DNA of 6,860 nucleotides from Acholeplasmataceae bacterium (GTDB lineage: Bacteria; Bacillota_I; Bacilli_A; Acholeplasmatales; Acholeplasmataceae), in contig DOYO01000075.1 in NCBI GenBank assembly GCA_003518475.1, positions 6,934 to 13,793 on the forward strand, written 5' to 3'. Positions 5,787 through 6,860 of this stretch are shown piece after piece. Both the position numbers and the translations under genes were made by a program. The notes under the pieces were generated by a model. The model had not been told where the DNA came from. It was given only the letters and a program-made list of their open reading frames with translations, and ran no database searches. Every line of letters starts with the position of its first letter. The stretch's first letter is position 1.

Positions 5787-6860
5787 CTATATGATATCCA
5801 AACTTGGATAAAATCTCATCGATATTTCTTTTGTTTCAAAGGATTCTATCAGTTGAAACAAGTTTTTAAAGTCCATATGTTCATACTTCAGGGTAATCGT
5901 GAATCTGTACTTATCCTTAATCTTTTTGATAAAAGCTTCAGTCGGTCCTAAAACCTTGATTCCCATCACATTTAATTTTTTCTTCAAAAGGAAGGCTTGC
6001 TGGTATGTTTTCAAATAACTCTCACCCTCAACAAGAATTTGTGAATTCTGCATAAAGGGAGGATAGCTCGATATCTTTCTATTGAAGAGCGCTTCTTTAT
6101 AGAATGCGTCATATCCGGTACTGACATTTTTAATGGCGTAGTGGTCAAGATCATAGCCTTGAATAATCGCTTCACCTGGCAGGAATCTTCCGGATCTGCC
6201 GGTTACCTGTGAAAAGAGCATATAGGCAAGCTCGCTCGCCCGGTAGGAAGGAACCTTCAAGGAGACATCCGCCATCAAGACACCGACCAAAGTGACCTTG
6301 GGAAAGTCCAAACCTTTGGCAATCATCTGTGTTCCCAACAGGATATCCGCTTCCTCATTTTGGAAGGCGTTCCAAATCATTTCATGGCTTCCCTTGGTCT
6401 TTGTCACATTGGCATCCATGCGCAATATTTTCGCTTCCGGGAGTGTTTTTCTTAAAACCTGCTCAACATACTCAATACCCGCTCCAACCTCTTTAACCGC
6501 ATTTTCCTTGCAGATATCGCAGGTGATGGAAAAAGGTTTTTCATAACCGCAGTAATGGCATTTCAAACTGTTTTGATCCTTATAATACGTGAGTGATATA
6601 TCGCAATGCGGACATTTGGGGACATCTCCGCATTGTCTGCATAAGACAAAGGGAGCGTAACCCTTCCTATTGAATAAAAGAATGGTTTGTTCCTTCTTTT
6701 CAAGTCTTTTCTTCATGGCACTTAATAAATCTCTAGAAAAGATTGAAGTATTCTTATTCTTCAGTTCATCCTTCATGTCAATCAGTTTGATTTGAGGCAA
6801 TTGCAAATGAAGCGGCCTGTAGGTTAATTCAAGGAGTTGGTAAGTACCTTGTTCAGCAAG
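5787..6860 (-). CDS. priA: Primosomal protein N' (replication restart helicase), C-terminal part
   Basis: The reading frame stays open to the window edge, so only the last 357 residues of a protein usually over 700 long are present. The fragment begins in the second half of the helicase core. Four CxxC pairs (fragment residues 74/77, 83/86, 101/104, 114/117) form the two-zinc module that PriA uses in replisome assembly. Helicase motif V appears as GTQMIAKGLDFP (176-187) and motif VI as QVTGRSGR (218-225). The C-terminal domain includes GYDAFYKEALFNRKISSYPPF. The family rebuilds replication forks by loading the primosome at stalled or repaired forks. A TTG at 6806 is an internal leucine codon, not a start. 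The start, the DNA-binding domain and the Walker A motif lie beyond the right edge. It ends in TAG eight bases before fmt, and the two probably share an operon. Confidence 0.97.
   Translation of the reverse strand, partial: LAEQGTYQLLELTYRPLHLQLPQIKLIDMKDELKNKNTSIFSRDLLSAMKKRLEKKEQTILLFNRKGYAPFVLCRQCGDVPKCPHCDISLTYYKDQNSLKCHYCGYEKPFSITCDICKENAVKEVGAGIEYVEQVLRKTLPEAKILRMDANVTKTKGSHEMIWNAFQNEEADILLGTQMIAKGLDFPKVTLVGVLMADVSLKVPSYRASELAYMLFSQVTGRSGRFLPGEAIIQGYDLDHYAIKNVSTGYDAFYKEALFNRKISSYPPFMQNSQILVEGESYLKTYQQAFLLKKKLNVMGIKVLGPTEAFIKKIKDKYRFTITLKYEHMDFKNLFQLIESFETKEISMRFYPSLDII

Noticed and set aside
5787..6806. priA as a complete 339-residue gene starting at TTG 6806
   Set aside because: The frame continues without a stop to the window edge with PriA-like residues (YQLLELTYRP), so the TTG is an internal leucine codon of a larger gene.
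1..6860. CRISPR array, tRNA or rRNA gene, insertion sequence or prophage
   Set aside because: No regularly spaced direct repeats, cloverleaf-like segments, transposase motifs or terminal inverted repeats are visible, and coding genes fill nearly all of the window.

Overview
The window is one gene-dense stretch of a low-to-moderate GC bacterial chromosome, with every real gene on the minus strand, so transcription runs from the right edge to the left. The gene families, the strong A+G-rich ribosome binding sites, a SAM-I (S-box) riboswitch, a classic sigma-A type promoter and U-tract terminators all point to the Firmicutes/Mollicutes line. Tryptophan is read from TGG and two genes end at TGA, so the standard code applies. 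That excludes Mycoplasma/Spiroplasma-type Mollicutes. A LemA/DUF3137 pair and the compact layout would suit an Acholeplasma/Izemoplasma-like lineage or a nearby Firmicute, but that is inference and the taxon is not proven from this window.

Right half, 6860 to 2942, is a tight cluster: the C-terminal half of primosomal helicase PriA (cut by the window edge), methionyl-tRNA formyltransferase Fmt, a soluble YutG/PgpA-like protein, and a 439-residue membrane protein whose cytoplasmic part looks like a degenerate HD-GYP domain. Gaps are 8, 2 and 9 bases, so these four are probably one operon covering replication restart, initiator tRNA formylation, a probable phospholipid-related phosphatase and an unknown, possibly signalling, membrane protein.

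Centre, 2941 to 2685, is a 257-base control region. It holds a near-consensus promoter (TTGACT, 17 bases, TATCAT), a small AU-rich hairpin, a SAM-I riboswitch aptamer and a perfect 8-bp terminator hairpin with eight U residues, all directed at metK.

Left half, 2684 to 1, holds metK (S-adenosylmethionine synthetase), a two-TM DUF3137 protein and lemA, with 18-base gaps, closed by a strong terminator that starts inside the lemA stop codon. The three genes therefore appear to form a single SAM-controlled unit, which places two membrane proteins of unknown function under methionine/SAM control. The points most worth a second look are that arrangement, an upstream hairpin that duplicates the riboswitch P1 strand, and the HD-GYP-like protein that has lost most of its catalytic residues.
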